Shown: positions 1 to 5,116 of the stretch, piece after piece
Layout of the letters: the number at the start of each line of letters is the position of its first letter
How positions within the stretch are numbered: position 1 is the first letter of the stretch
The notes under the pieces: model-generated
Databases searched by the model: none
Told to the model about the DNA's origin: nothing
Seen by the model: only the letters and a program-made list of their open reading frames with translations
Assembly (NCBI GenBank): GCA_018065475.1
Contig: JAGHTD010000266.1
Span: 1-5,116, forward strand
Source: Candidatus Colimorpha enterica
Lineage (GTDB): Bacteria > Bacillota > Clostridia > Oscillospirales > CAG-272
DNA: 5,116 nt
Reading direction: 5' to 3'
Program-made: the position numbers and the translations under genes

Positions 1-60
1 CTTTCGGATGAGCCGCCCGGCCCGAACATCGGTCTGTCCGTAAAAATCACCTTCCTTTGA
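1..60 (+). CDS. possible C-terminal end of an upstream gene (partial)
   Basis: One plus-strand frame is open from the window edge to a TGA at 58-60 and reads LSDEPPGPNIGLSVKITFL. The other two plus frames hit stops at 9-11 and 41-43. The peptide ends in an alternating hydrophobic stretch that would suit a final beta strand, so it could be a real protein tail. Only 19 residues are visible, so no family can be named and chance openness cannot be excluded. No hairpin terminator follows it before the promoter at 120, so read-through into the next genes is possible. Confidence 0.35.
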   Translation, partial: LSDEPPGPNIGLSVKITFL

Positions 61-74
61 CAATATTTTACCAC

Positions 75-119
75 TTTGCGGCGAAAAAAGCAAGAAAAAC
101 GGCAAAAAATCTCCCCTTC
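75..119 (+). pseudogene. possible remnant of the 3' end of a DUF4870-like paralogue
   Basis: Bases 101-119 match 530-548, near the end of the downstream membrane-protein gene, at 18 of 19 positions. TGCGGCGAA at 77-85 also matches 515-523. Both matches lie in the same reading phase. The upstream frame reads FAAKKARKTAKNLPFL and the downstream gene reads YAAKRRAKNLPFI, so the upstream copy carries three extra residues. This conservation of phase suggests a decayed copy of the gene end. No start, helices or rest of a protein remain, and the -35 box of the next promoter begins at its edge. Chance similarity of an A-rich basic stretch is the alternative. Confidence 0.35.
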
Positions 120-148
120 TTGACAAAAGTGCGGCGACGTAGTATAAT
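120..148 (+). promoter_or_regulatory. perfect-consensus sigma-A promoter
   Basis: The -35 box TTGACA (120-125) and the -10 box TATAAT (143-148) both match the housekeeping consensus exactly and are separated by the ideal 17 bp. Transcription should start near 155, giving a leader of only about 20 bases before the ATG at 174. A second TATAAT at 153-158 lies 27 bp from the -35 box, too far to pair with it. No clear operator palindrome overlaps the boxes, so expression is probably strong and constitutive. It likely serves both the small membrane protein and the LRR protein. Confidence 0.85.
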
Positions 149-158
149 AATATATAAT

Positions 159-166
159 AAGGAGAG
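159..166 (+). promoter_or_regulatory. ribosome binding site of the small membrane protein
   Basis: AAGGAGAG lies 7 bases before the ATG at 174. It fixes that codon as the start, against an in-frame TTG at 57 that would lie upstream of the promoter. Confidence 0.85.
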
Positions 167-173
167 AAAACAC

Positions 174-575
174 ATGAAACTGAGATTTGACGGAAAAGAA
201 TACACGAAGTATTATCCTGCGGACGAGCGCAAGGCGGTGAGGAACGAATGTCTCTGTGCGGCGACGGGAATACTGTTTTTCGTTCCTCTCGTGTCGGCTC
301 CCGACTCGCAGTACGGGAAGTTCTGGGCAAACCAGGGGGCGATAACCTTCGGCGTCGAGCTTCTCTGCATAGTCGTCGGACTTATCTGCAAGGGCGTTCT
401 TGCGCTCATCGGGCTCATTCCCTTCCTTCACGGCTTCTGCAATTTCCTCTTTACGCTGATCCTCATCGTTCTTTGGGCAGTGGCGATATTCTACATTGTC
501 ACGGGTATGATCTATGCGGCGAAGAGAAGGGCAAAAAACCTCCCCTTCATCGGCGGGATCAGATTTTTCAAGTAA
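174..575 (+). CDS. small multi-pass membrane protein, DUF4870/Tic20-like
   Basis: This encodes a 133-aa protein of unknown biochemical role in the cytoplasmic membrane. A hydrophilic N-terminus (about residues 1-24, with KEYTKYYPADERK) precedes hydrophobic segments at about 25-42, 55-86 and 88-115, and a basic tail ends in AKNLPFIGGIRFFK. Three features recall the DUF4870 (Tic20-like) family: a first helix followed by PDSQYGKFWANQG, long central helices, and the closing LPFIG-IR signature. The PDS-x-x-G-x-F-x-ANQG block is the most diagnostic. Length is close to that of other small members. The start follows a strong ribosome binding site and a perfect promoter. The stop is 49 bp before the LRR gene with no terminator between, so the two are probably one transcript. 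Family assignment is from recalled motifs; function is not inferred. Confidence 0.85.
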   Translation: MKLRFDGKEYTKYYPADERKAVRNECLCAATGILFFVPLVSAPDSQYGKFWANQGAITFGVELLCIVVGLICKGVLALIGLIPFLHGFCNFLFTLILIVLWAVAIFYIVTGMIYAAKRRAKNLPFIGGIRFFK

Positions 576-609
576 AAAAATCATAAATGAAAATAAAAAA
601 CACATCGTC

Positions 610-618
610 AAAGGAGAG
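610..618 (+). promoter_or_regulatory. ribosome binding site of the LRR surface protein
   Basis: AAAGGAGAG lies 6 bases before the ATG at 625. It selects this start, which opens directly into a signal peptide, over the in-frame ATG at 514 inside the preceding gene. The 576-609 gap is A-rich and shows no -35/-10 pair. Confidence 0.85.
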
Positions 619-624
619 CACACT

Positions 625-2295
625 ATGAAAAAGAAAATTATCGGTTTGCTGTTCGTCATCGCCCTCGTTTTCGCCTTCACAGCGTTCGGTGCGTCAGCTG
701 AGGTTAAGCAGGGCAACTGCGGAGCCGAAGGCGACGGGAGCAACGTCAAATGGTCGTTTGACACCGGAACGGGCCAATTGAAAATCACCGGAACGGGAAA
801 GATGGCGGATTGGGATTATGAATCACCGTGGTATTCTGCACGAAAAACAGTCATAAGGGTTCAAGTGGACGACGGAGTGACGAGCATAGGAGATTGTGCT
901 TTCGATGATTGCTCAAGTATGAGATTAATCACAATACCCGACAGTGTGACAAGTATAGGAAATTATGCTTTTGCTGGCTGTTCCGAATTAAGATCGGTTA
1001 CGATACCGGACAGCGTTAGGAGCATCGGAGATGCTGCTTTTACTTGTTGCTCAAACTTGAAATCAATAATTATTCCAAATGGTGTAAAATACATAAGGAA
1101 GTCTACTTTCGAGGATTGCTATAGTCTGATATCGATTACTATACCAAACAGTGTTGAGTTTATAGAAGGTAGTGCTTTTGCGTACTGCACGGAATTAAAG
1201 TCAATTTCAATTCCAAATAGTGTTACAAATATAGGAAATGGCGCTTTTTTTGAATGTTCAGGCTTGACATCGGTTGCTATTGGAAAAGGCGTAAAAAGCA
1301 TAGGAGATAATGTATTCTATGACTGTTCCAGCTTGACTTCGATAACAATACCGGATGGAGTGACGAGCATAGGAGACGGTGCTTTTGGGGATTGTAAAAA
1401 ATTGGCAGCGGTCACAATACCGGATAGTGTAATGAATATAAAAGATCATGCTTTCGGTGGATGTTCAAGCATGAAATCAATAGTGTTTAATTCATCTGTG
1501 ACGGATATATGTGATTCACCATACTCAATTTCTCCAACTGCAACGATTTACGGATATAGTAGATCGACTGCCGAAGCGTATGCCGAGAAATATAATCGTA
1601 CCTTCGTTTCTCTCGGAGATGTTTCGGTCGAAACGCCCCTTTCAGGAAGCGTAATGGCTTCGGGCGGTCACAAGCCGGGTGATATGCTGACGGCAGTGGG
1701 TGTTTTACTTCCGTCTGGCGCAACCTACTCCATCCAGTGGTACCGCGGAGACACGGCCATAAGCGGGGCGACCTCATCAACGTACACCATGACGATCGAA
1801 GACCTCGGCAAACAGATCAAATGCGTCTTCACGGGCACCGGCGACTTCACGGGTAGTATCTCAAGCACTTCCATTACCTGCGAAGCCTCCTCCGGGACGG
1901 CATCTTCACTCGAAACGACAGTTGTTCCTGAAACGACAGTTGTTCCTGAAACGACAGTTGTTCTGGAAACAACGGCTGCTCCCGAAACGACGGTAGCTCC
2001 GAAAACGACAACACAAAAAGATACTACTGAGCCGATAGATACTGCGGAAGTCTCAGGGACAGCGGAAGATGAAACAGCCCCCTCCGGCACGACCGAACTT
2101 TCCGGTACGGATGATCCCGCTGACACAAGTACAATGGGCACCGACAGCCCTGTTTCGTTTGTGGAAGAATATGCTATCGGCGAATCATACGACGGCAATC
2201 CGAGGCTGATCATTCTGATCGCCGCAGCTATCGCCGTCATCGCCGCGGTAATTACGACCGTCTGTGTCGTGAGATCAAAGCACACAAAGCATTAA
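625..2295 (+). CDS. secreted BspA-like leucine-rich-repeat surface protein, membrane-anchored
   Basis: This 556-aa protein is probably displayed on the cell surface and used in binding or adhesion; the ligand is unknown. Residues 1-25 form a signal peptide (MKKK, hydrophobic core, likely cleavage after ASA). Residues 30-79 are the usual N-terminal cap of this family (SFDTGTGQLKITGTGKM, then SPWY). Residues 80-286 hold nine LRR_5 (BspA type) repeats of exactly 23 residues, with consensus TIPxSVxSIGxxAFxxCxxL. Residues 287-330 are a capping segment (ATIYGYSRSTAEAYAEKY). Residues 335-420 look like a bacterial Ig-like domain with IQWYRGD and IKCVFTG. Residues 430-510 are a Thr/Glu/Pro-rich stalk. 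Residues 528-549 form a membrane helix, followed by RSKHTKH. No LPXTG sorting signal is present, so anchoring is by the helix. It probably shares a transcript with the gene before it and ends at a strong hairpin. The central repeats are much more AT-rich than the flanks. Confidence 0.92.
   Translation: MKKKIIGLLFVIALVFAFTAFGASAEVKQGNCGAEGDGSNVKWSFDTGTGQLKITGTGKMADWDYESPWYSARKTVIRVQVDDGVTSIGDCAFDDCSSMRLITIPDSVTSIGNYAFAGCSELRSVTIPDSVRSIGDAAFTCCSNLKSIIIPNGVKYIRKSTFEDCYSLISITIPNSVEFIEGSAFAYCTELKSISIPNSVTNIGNGAFFECSGLTSVAIGKGVKSIGDNVFYDCSSLTSITIPDGVTSIGDGAFGDCKKLAAVTIPDSVMNIKDHAFGGCSSMKSIVFNSSVTDICDSPYSISPTATIYGYSRSTAEAYAEKYNRTFVSLGDVSVETPLSGSVMASGGHKPGDMLTAVGVLLPSGATYSIQWYRGDTAISGATSSTYTMTIEDLGKQIKCVFTGTGDFTGSISSTSITCEASSGTASSLETTVVPETTVVPETTVVLETTAAPETTVAPKTTTQKDTTEPIDTAEVSGTAEDETAPSGTTELSGTDDPADTSTMGTDSPVSFVEEYAIGESYDGNPRLIILIAAAIAVIAAVITTVCVVRSKHTKH
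862..1482 (+). repeat. nine 69-bp units encoding 23-residue LRR_5 repeats
   Basis: The units begin at residues 80, 103, 126, 149, 172, 195, 218, 241 and 264 of the LRR protein, with no insertion or deletion between them. A cysteine recurs at the same place in every unit (residues 96, 119, 142, 165, 188, 211, 234, 257 and 280). At DNA level the units are mostly diverged. However, unit 1 (874-893) and unit 8 (1357-1376) share 20 identical bases exactly 483 bp, or seven units, apart. Confidence 0.9.
1912..2001 (+). repeat. five 18-bp tandem repeats in the Thr-rich stalk
   Basis: Units begin at 1912, 1930, 1948, 1966 and 1984. The first two are identical, the third differs at its last two bases, and the last two are more diverged. 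They encode ETTVVP, ETTVVP, ETTVVL, ETTAAP and ETTVAP, followed by a partial KTT unit. The period is a multiple of three, so changes in copy number would lengthen or shorten the stalk without breaking the frame. Confidence 0.9.
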
Positions 2296-2301
2296 ACAAG
2301 C

Positions 2302-2330
2302 AAAAAAACGCACCGCGAGGTGCGTTTTTT
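2302..2330. terminator. bidirectional intrinsic terminator between convergent genes
   Basis: A six-bp GC-rich stem (CGCACC 2309-2314 with GGTGCG 2319-2324) closes a GCGA tetraloop of the stable GNRA type. It is flanked by seven As on the left and six Ts on the right. Read on the plus strand it follows the LRR stop by 6 bases. Read on the minus strand it follows the transferase stop by 9 bases, and the A tract becomes the U tract. It can therefore end both transcripts. Confidence 0.92.
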
Positions 2331-2339
2331 GTTATCTGT

Positions 2340-3893
2340 TTATTCGTCTTCCTCTGCCATCTTTTTCAACCATTCGGCGTCGTCGCCGAGGATGTAGTTG
2401 TCGAAGAAGTCGGATTTTGCGTTCAGTCTGTTGTTGAGGGCGTGGATGCGTTTGAGCTCGGCAAGGGGCGGGATGGCGGCGTAAAGATCGACGCCGTGCG
2501 CGAGGCGGTCGCCCTCGATCTCAAAGCCCATGGCGGAGAGGACGGTCGGATAGAAGTCCATCGGGGTGAAGACACGTCTGTGCGGGTCGGAGGCGGGCTG
2601 TTTTACGCCGTTTAAGATGACGTTGTATCTGCCTCTCGGAGCGTCGTCGTCACAGAAACCTTTGAGCATATTTTCGTGGTCGCCGATGATGAGAACGGTG
2701 GTGTTCTTGTAGAACTCGGTCGTTTTTAGCCAGGAAATGAACTCGCCGACGACACGCGAGGTCGTCGCATAGACGTTTTCGGTCTGGCTGTCAAACTTCG
2801 TTTCGCTTCCCGTGTAGCCGTTGCCCTTCTCGTAGAGGTAGCCGTTGAAGTGCGTGTCTATCGTGCTGAGCATAAGGTGGAGGGGCTGATCGGAGTCATA
2901 ATTCTCAATGTACTCCTTCGCCATATACATCATCAGCACCTCGTCGCTGAAGCCCCATTCGTTGCGCTGTGAATTGGGGAATGAGAAGCCGTATTCCCAG
3001 TAATCGTTGACGTCGATGACGTCGTAGCTTCCGTGGTTTGTGAAGTAGTCGCCGACACCGCCGAAATTGGTCATTGCGCCGGAGATGAGGACGTTTTTAT
3101 AGCCCTGCTCTTTCAGAGTGTCGCCGATCGTGTATGCGCCCTGCATGAAGTGGTCGGAACGGTAGGAATTGCGCATCGCCCACGGAATCTTGAAGGGAAG
3201 CCCGCTCGTGTAGGAAACGAGGGCGGCGGTCGTCCAGGTGGTGGCGGTGACGCTCGGGGTGCCCTGCACCTTGCCGTCAACGGCGAAATAGACCGCGTCG
3301 GGGTCGGAAAGGAGCGCGTAAAGCTCCGGGCATACCTCCTCGTCCCAGCCGCCTCCCTGTTCACGGGTGAAGACGGTGGTCTCGAGGGATTCGACCTCGA
3401 TTATCAGCAGGTTGCGCTTCTTTTCGGGTGCCTTGACCTTGCCGGACGGCTCGACGTAGGACATTTCGATGAACTCGTCGGCGTGGAAGTCGCTGAAAAT
3501 ATAGGAGAAGAATCCGACGCACTGAAACCCGAGAGAGAGGAGGATCACGCAGATCACGGCGGTGACGATCTTCTTGTGCTTTATCGGGAAAATGACGCAG
3601 TCGCCGATCTTTATCGGCTTACGGAACGAGCCGTAGATCAGGAATACGAGGAATACCCAGGAGAGGATGAAGGGGAGCGCCATCGCCTTCATTCCGTCGA
3701 TGAAAAGCCCTCCGCCCTGCCCGGCGGCGTTGTTGAAAAGGTAGAAGAAAAGCTCGTCAGCCGACTGCCCGGGGAAGGTGTCGGAAACGTAGATCCCCGC
3801 CCAGAATGCAACGAGGCAGAATGCGAGGAAGATGAGGGGTATGATCGTTTTGAGGTAACGTCTTATTGATTCCTTTGCGGATTGCTTTGTCAT
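2340..3893 (-). CDS. LTA synthase/OpgB-type phosphoglycerol transferase
   Basis: This encodes a 517-aa membrane enzyme of the alkaline phosphatase/sulfatase superfamily. Family members move glycerol phosphate from phosphatidylglycerol onto a polymer or glycan outside the membrane; the acceptor here is unknown. Membrane helices lie at about residues 16-36, 69-88 and 107-129, and the external catalytic domain begins near 160. Visible active-site motifs are IIEVESLE (metal ligand E168), TATTWTT (probable nucleophile T218, aligned with the GTDYT block of OpgB), NEWGFSDE (311-318), STIDTHF (H348) and IIGDHEN (D405, H406). The segment FYPTVLSAMGFEIEGDRL (447-464) is typical of clostridial members. 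The three helices and the wording around NEWGF and IDTHF look closer to OpgB/MdoB than to classical five-helix LtaS. The gene has its own promoter and is convergent with the LRR gene. The start follows a weak AAAAGAG site 8 bases upstream (3902-3908). A sulfatase-like hydrolase role is less likely. Confidence 0.88.
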   Translation of the reverse strand: MTKQSAKESIRRYLKTIIPLIFLAFCLVAFWAGIYVSDTFPGQSADELFFYLFNNAAGQGGGLFIDGMKAMALPFILSWVFLVFLIYGSFRKPIKIGDCVIFPIKHKKIVTAVICVILLSLGFQCVGFFSYIFSDFHADEFIEMSYVEPSGKVKAPEKKRNLLIIEVESLETTVFTREQGGGWDEEVCPELYALLSDPDAVYFAVDGKVQGTPSVTATTWTTAALVSYTSGLPFKIPWAMRNSYRSDHFMQGAYTIGDTLKEQGYKNVLISGAMTNFGGVGDYFTNHGSYDVIDVNDYWEYGFSFPNSQRNEWGFSDEVLMMYMAKEYIENYDSDQPLHLMLSTIDTHFNGYLYEKGNGYTGSETKFDSQTENVYATTSRVVGEFISWLKTTEFYKNTTVLIIGDHENMLKGFCDDDAPRGRYNVILNGVKQPASDPHRRVFTPMDFYPTVLSAMGFEIEGDRLAHGVDLYAAIPPLAELKRIHALNNRLNAKSDFFDNYILGDDAEWLKKMAEEDE

Positions 3894-3924
3894 GGTGAAT
3901 GCTCTTTTCGGTGTTATTTGGAAT

Positions 3925-3953
3925 ATTGTACCATAAAATGAGCGTCAAGTCAA
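3925..3953 (-). promoter_or_regulatory. extended -10 sigma-A promoter of the phosphoglycerol transferase
   Basis: Read on the minus strand, TTGACT (3953-3948) and TACAAT (3930-3925) are separated by 17 bp, each one mismatch from consensus. TGG directly before the -10 box supplies an extended -10 TG element. Transcription would start near 3918, leaving a leader of about 25 bases before the ATG at 3893. The promoter lies downstream of the terminator of the preceding gene, so the transferase is probably transcribed on its own. Confidence 0.8.
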
Positions 3954-3973
3954 TTATGAAATTGTGAATTGAC
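3949..3973. promoter_or_regulatory. inverted repeat overlapping the -35 box, possible operator
   Basis: GTCAATT (3949-3955) and AATTGAC (3967-3973) are perfect 7-bp inverted arms separated by 11 bp. One arm covers five of the six bases of the -35 box of the transferase promoter. The position and symmetry would suit a dimeric regulator, but no regulator gene is in the window and the sequence is AT-rich, so chance is possible. Confidence 0.4.
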
Positions 3974-3975
3974 AG

Positions 3976-4000
3976 AAAACACCCCGGCGGGTGCCGGGGC
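3976..4000 (-). terminator. intrinsic terminator of the solute-binding protein gene
   Basis: CCCCGGC (3982-3988) pairs with GCCGGGG (3993-3999) to give a seven-bp all-GC stem with a four-base loop. On the minus strand it is followed by TGTTTTC. It begins about 9 bases after the stop codon. The T tract is short, so some read-through toward the transferase promoter is conceivable. Confidence 0.78.
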
Positions 4001-4008
4001 GAATGTCA

Positions 4009-5116
4009 TTATTTCTGGTTCTTCTCTCTCTGACGGAGCTGCTCGAACTTGTCGAGAAGGTTTGCAAGCGTCGTCTTGTGCCTGTCGGTCTGCGCGAGGA
4101 CGGTTGACCATTTGCCGAGACCGCTCTGGATTATACTGCTTACCTGAGCGGCAAAGCCCGTCGAGGAGTCGTAAACGAGGGAAAAGTCGGTGGTGATGCC
4201 CGTTCTTACGAGGTCGATGAGCTTGCCCGCCATTTCGACGTCAACCTCGTCGGCGACGAATTTGACCTTGAGCGCCGTATCGAACATCGCGGGGACGACC
4301 TTCTCGTTATAGAGCAGGCAGGCGGTCTGAATGAACGCGCTTACCATTTCGTCCTTGCTTGGATCGACCGACTTCGGGATCGTGTAGAGGAAGAGGGAAT
4401 CCTGGAGGGAAGAATGATACTTATCCTCCTGCTCGTCTGCCTTCGGTCTCGGGATGATGACGTAAGGATCGGTCATCTCGCGGAGCTGTTCTCTGAACGC
4501 GTAAAGAATGTACTCGTTCATGAACAGCATTCTGCCTTCCGCGAAGGTCTCGGAGTTGCCGTTGGGGGTGCTGCTGTAATCGTAGGTGGTGAAGCCCTCG
4601 GTATGCTGATAAAGCTCACAGAGCTTTCCGAAGATGTCGGCGTTGCGCTCGGTGTCCATAGCAAGCTCAAGGGAGCCGTCGTTCAGCGTTCTGACGAACT
4701 GGAAACCGGCGGCGATGAGGGCGAACTGCGCTGCCTGTCCTCTGGACGTCGCGGAGCCGAGGCGGTCGTCGAGGTCCACTCTGTTGTTCTGGTTGACGTC
4801 GATGTAAACCGCCTTCGACTTTTCCATAAGGACGTCGATCGTCCATTTGCCGTCGAGGACGGACTTAAGGAACTCGTCGGTGTCGCCGAAGACGTCGGAA
4901 TAGAGACTGTGGTTGACGAAAGAGCAGGACGCCCAGCCGAGGATCGTGGGCGAAATGTCACCTGCGAGGAAGTAGAGGGTATCGTTGTGCATGGTGATCT
5001 TGCTCAGATAATCGCCGTACCAGCAGGGTTTGGAAATGTCGATGTAGTTCACGTCACCGTCGAGATCGAGGACGTTCTTGTATGCGCCCACAGTTGCCGA
5101 CGCGGTGCCGTAGTAC
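4009..5116 (-). CDS. extracellular solute-binding protein, ABC transporter type (N-terminus missing)
   Basis: The frame is open from the window edge at 5116 to a TAA at 4009. About 368 residues are visible; the signal peptide and first domain start lie outside. The visible part begins YYGTASATVGAYKNVLDL, so the GTG at 5091 is an internal valine, not a start. Features match the large clostridial family of sugar-type solute-binding proteins: a lobe with 'DISKPCWYGDYL' and 'TLYFLAGDIS', a DGKWTIDVLMEK helix (4809-4854), and a Ca2+-type loop D-x-N-x-N-x-R-x-D-x-x-D at 4765-4800. Such proteins capture a sugar or oligosaccharide outside the cell and hand it to ABC permeases. No permease or ATPase gene is visible; the 3' side ends in a terminator, so any partners would lie upstream of the gene, beyond 5116. 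The substrate cannot be read from the sequence, and the C-terminus is a charged helix (FEQLRQREKNQK). Confidence 0.85.
   Translation of the reverse strand, partial: YYGTASATVGAYKNVLDLDGDVNYIDISKPCWYGDYLSKITMHNDTLYFLAGDISPTILGWASCSFVNHSLYSDVFGDTDEFLKSVLDGKWTIDVLMEKSKAVYIDVNQNNRVDLDDRLGSATSRGQAAQFALIAAGFQFVRTLNDGSLELAMDTERNADIFGKLCELYQHTEGFTTYDYSSTPNGNSETFAEGRMLFMNEYILYAFREQLREMTDPYVIIPRPKADEQEDKYHSSLQDSLFLYTIPKSVDPSKDEMVSAFIQTACLLYNEKVVPAMFDTALKVKFVADEVDVEMAGKLIDLVRTGITTDFSLVYDSSTGFAAQVSSIIQSGLGKWSTVLAQTDRHKTTLANLLDKFEQLRQREKNQK

Noticed and set aside
57..85. TTGACA at 57-62 as a second promoter
   Set aside because: No -10-like hexamer lies 16-18 bp downstream; the expected place is GC-rich (GGCGAA).
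57..173. TTG start at 57 extending the small membrane protein by 39 residues
   Set aside because: The extension lies across the promoter and leader. ATG 174 has a strong ribosome binding site and begins the recognisable protein.
562..582. Stem GATTTTT/AAAAATC around the stop of the small membrane protein
   Set aside because: The stem is almost all A-T, has a seven-base loop, and no T tract follows, so it is not credible as a terminator.
514..624. ATG at 514 as start of the LRR protein
   Set aside because: It lies within the preceding gene and would place 37 charged residues before an obvious signal peptide. ATG 625 has its own strong ribosome binding site.
862..1482. Regular 69-bp spacing considered as a CRISPR-like array
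   Set aside because: The units are coding, diverged at DNA level and keep a 23-residue protein repeat without spacers.
1725..2285. Minus-strand open frame of 186 codons opposite the LRR gene
   Set aside because: It is a Val/Ser-rich mirror of the Thr-rich stalk and membrane helix, with no ribosome binding site and no domain.
3033..3869. Long plus-strand open frame (278 codons)
   Set aside because: It is antisense to the transferase gene, whose protein carries all the family motifs. The predicted product is an acidic, Gly/Val/Glu-rich string typical of the shadow of a GC-rich gene.

Overview
The window looks like a chromosomal segment from a moderate-GC, Gram-positive gut-type Clostridia (Ruminococcaceae/Oscillospiraceae-like). 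The evidence is textbook sigma-A promoters, strong AAGGAG-type ribosome binding sites, a BspA-like leucine-rich-repeat (LRR) surface protein with a C-terminal membrane anchor, an LtaS/OpgB-type phosphoglycerol transferase and a clostridial-style sugar-type solute-binding protein. The taxonomic call is an inference from gene style, not from a marker gene.

Left part, plus strand: positions 1-60 may be the last codons of an upstream gene. A perfect-consensus promoter (TTGACA, 17 bp, TATAAT; 120-148) then drives a 133-aa small multi-helix membrane protein of DUF4870/Tic20-like type (174-575). After 49 bp comes a 556-aa secreted LRR protein (625-2295) with a signal peptide, nine exact 23-residue repeats, an Ig-like domain, a Thr/Glu/Pro-rich stalk and a C-terminal membrane helix. 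No promoter or terminator is visible between the two genes, so they are probably co-transcribed. The DNA just upstream of the promoter resembles, in the same reading phase, the 3' end of the DUF4870-like gene. It may be the remnant of a tandem paralogue.

Middle: a symmetrical hairpin with A and T tracts (2302-2330) can terminate both the LRR gene and the convergent minus-strand gene. That gene (2340-3893) encodes a 517-aa membrane-anchored alkaline-phosphatase-superfamily enzyme of the LTA synthase/OpgB group. It has its own extended -10 promoter (3925-3953), whose -35 overlaps a 7-bp inverted repeat (3949-3973) that could be an operator.

Right part, minus strand: a GC-rich hairpin terminator (3976-4000) closes a solute-binding protein gene (4009 to beyond 5116) whose N-terminus lies outside the window. 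Its promoter, signal peptide and any permease genes are not visible.

Together these are cell-envelope functions: a surface adhesin-like protein, a possible glycerophosphate-polymer enzyme and a nutrient-binding lipoprotein. Nothing shows that they form one pathway. I do not see a clear new defence, mobile or RNA system. The best leads are the paralogue remnant, the compositionally mosaic LRR array, and the operator-like repeat at the transferase promoter.
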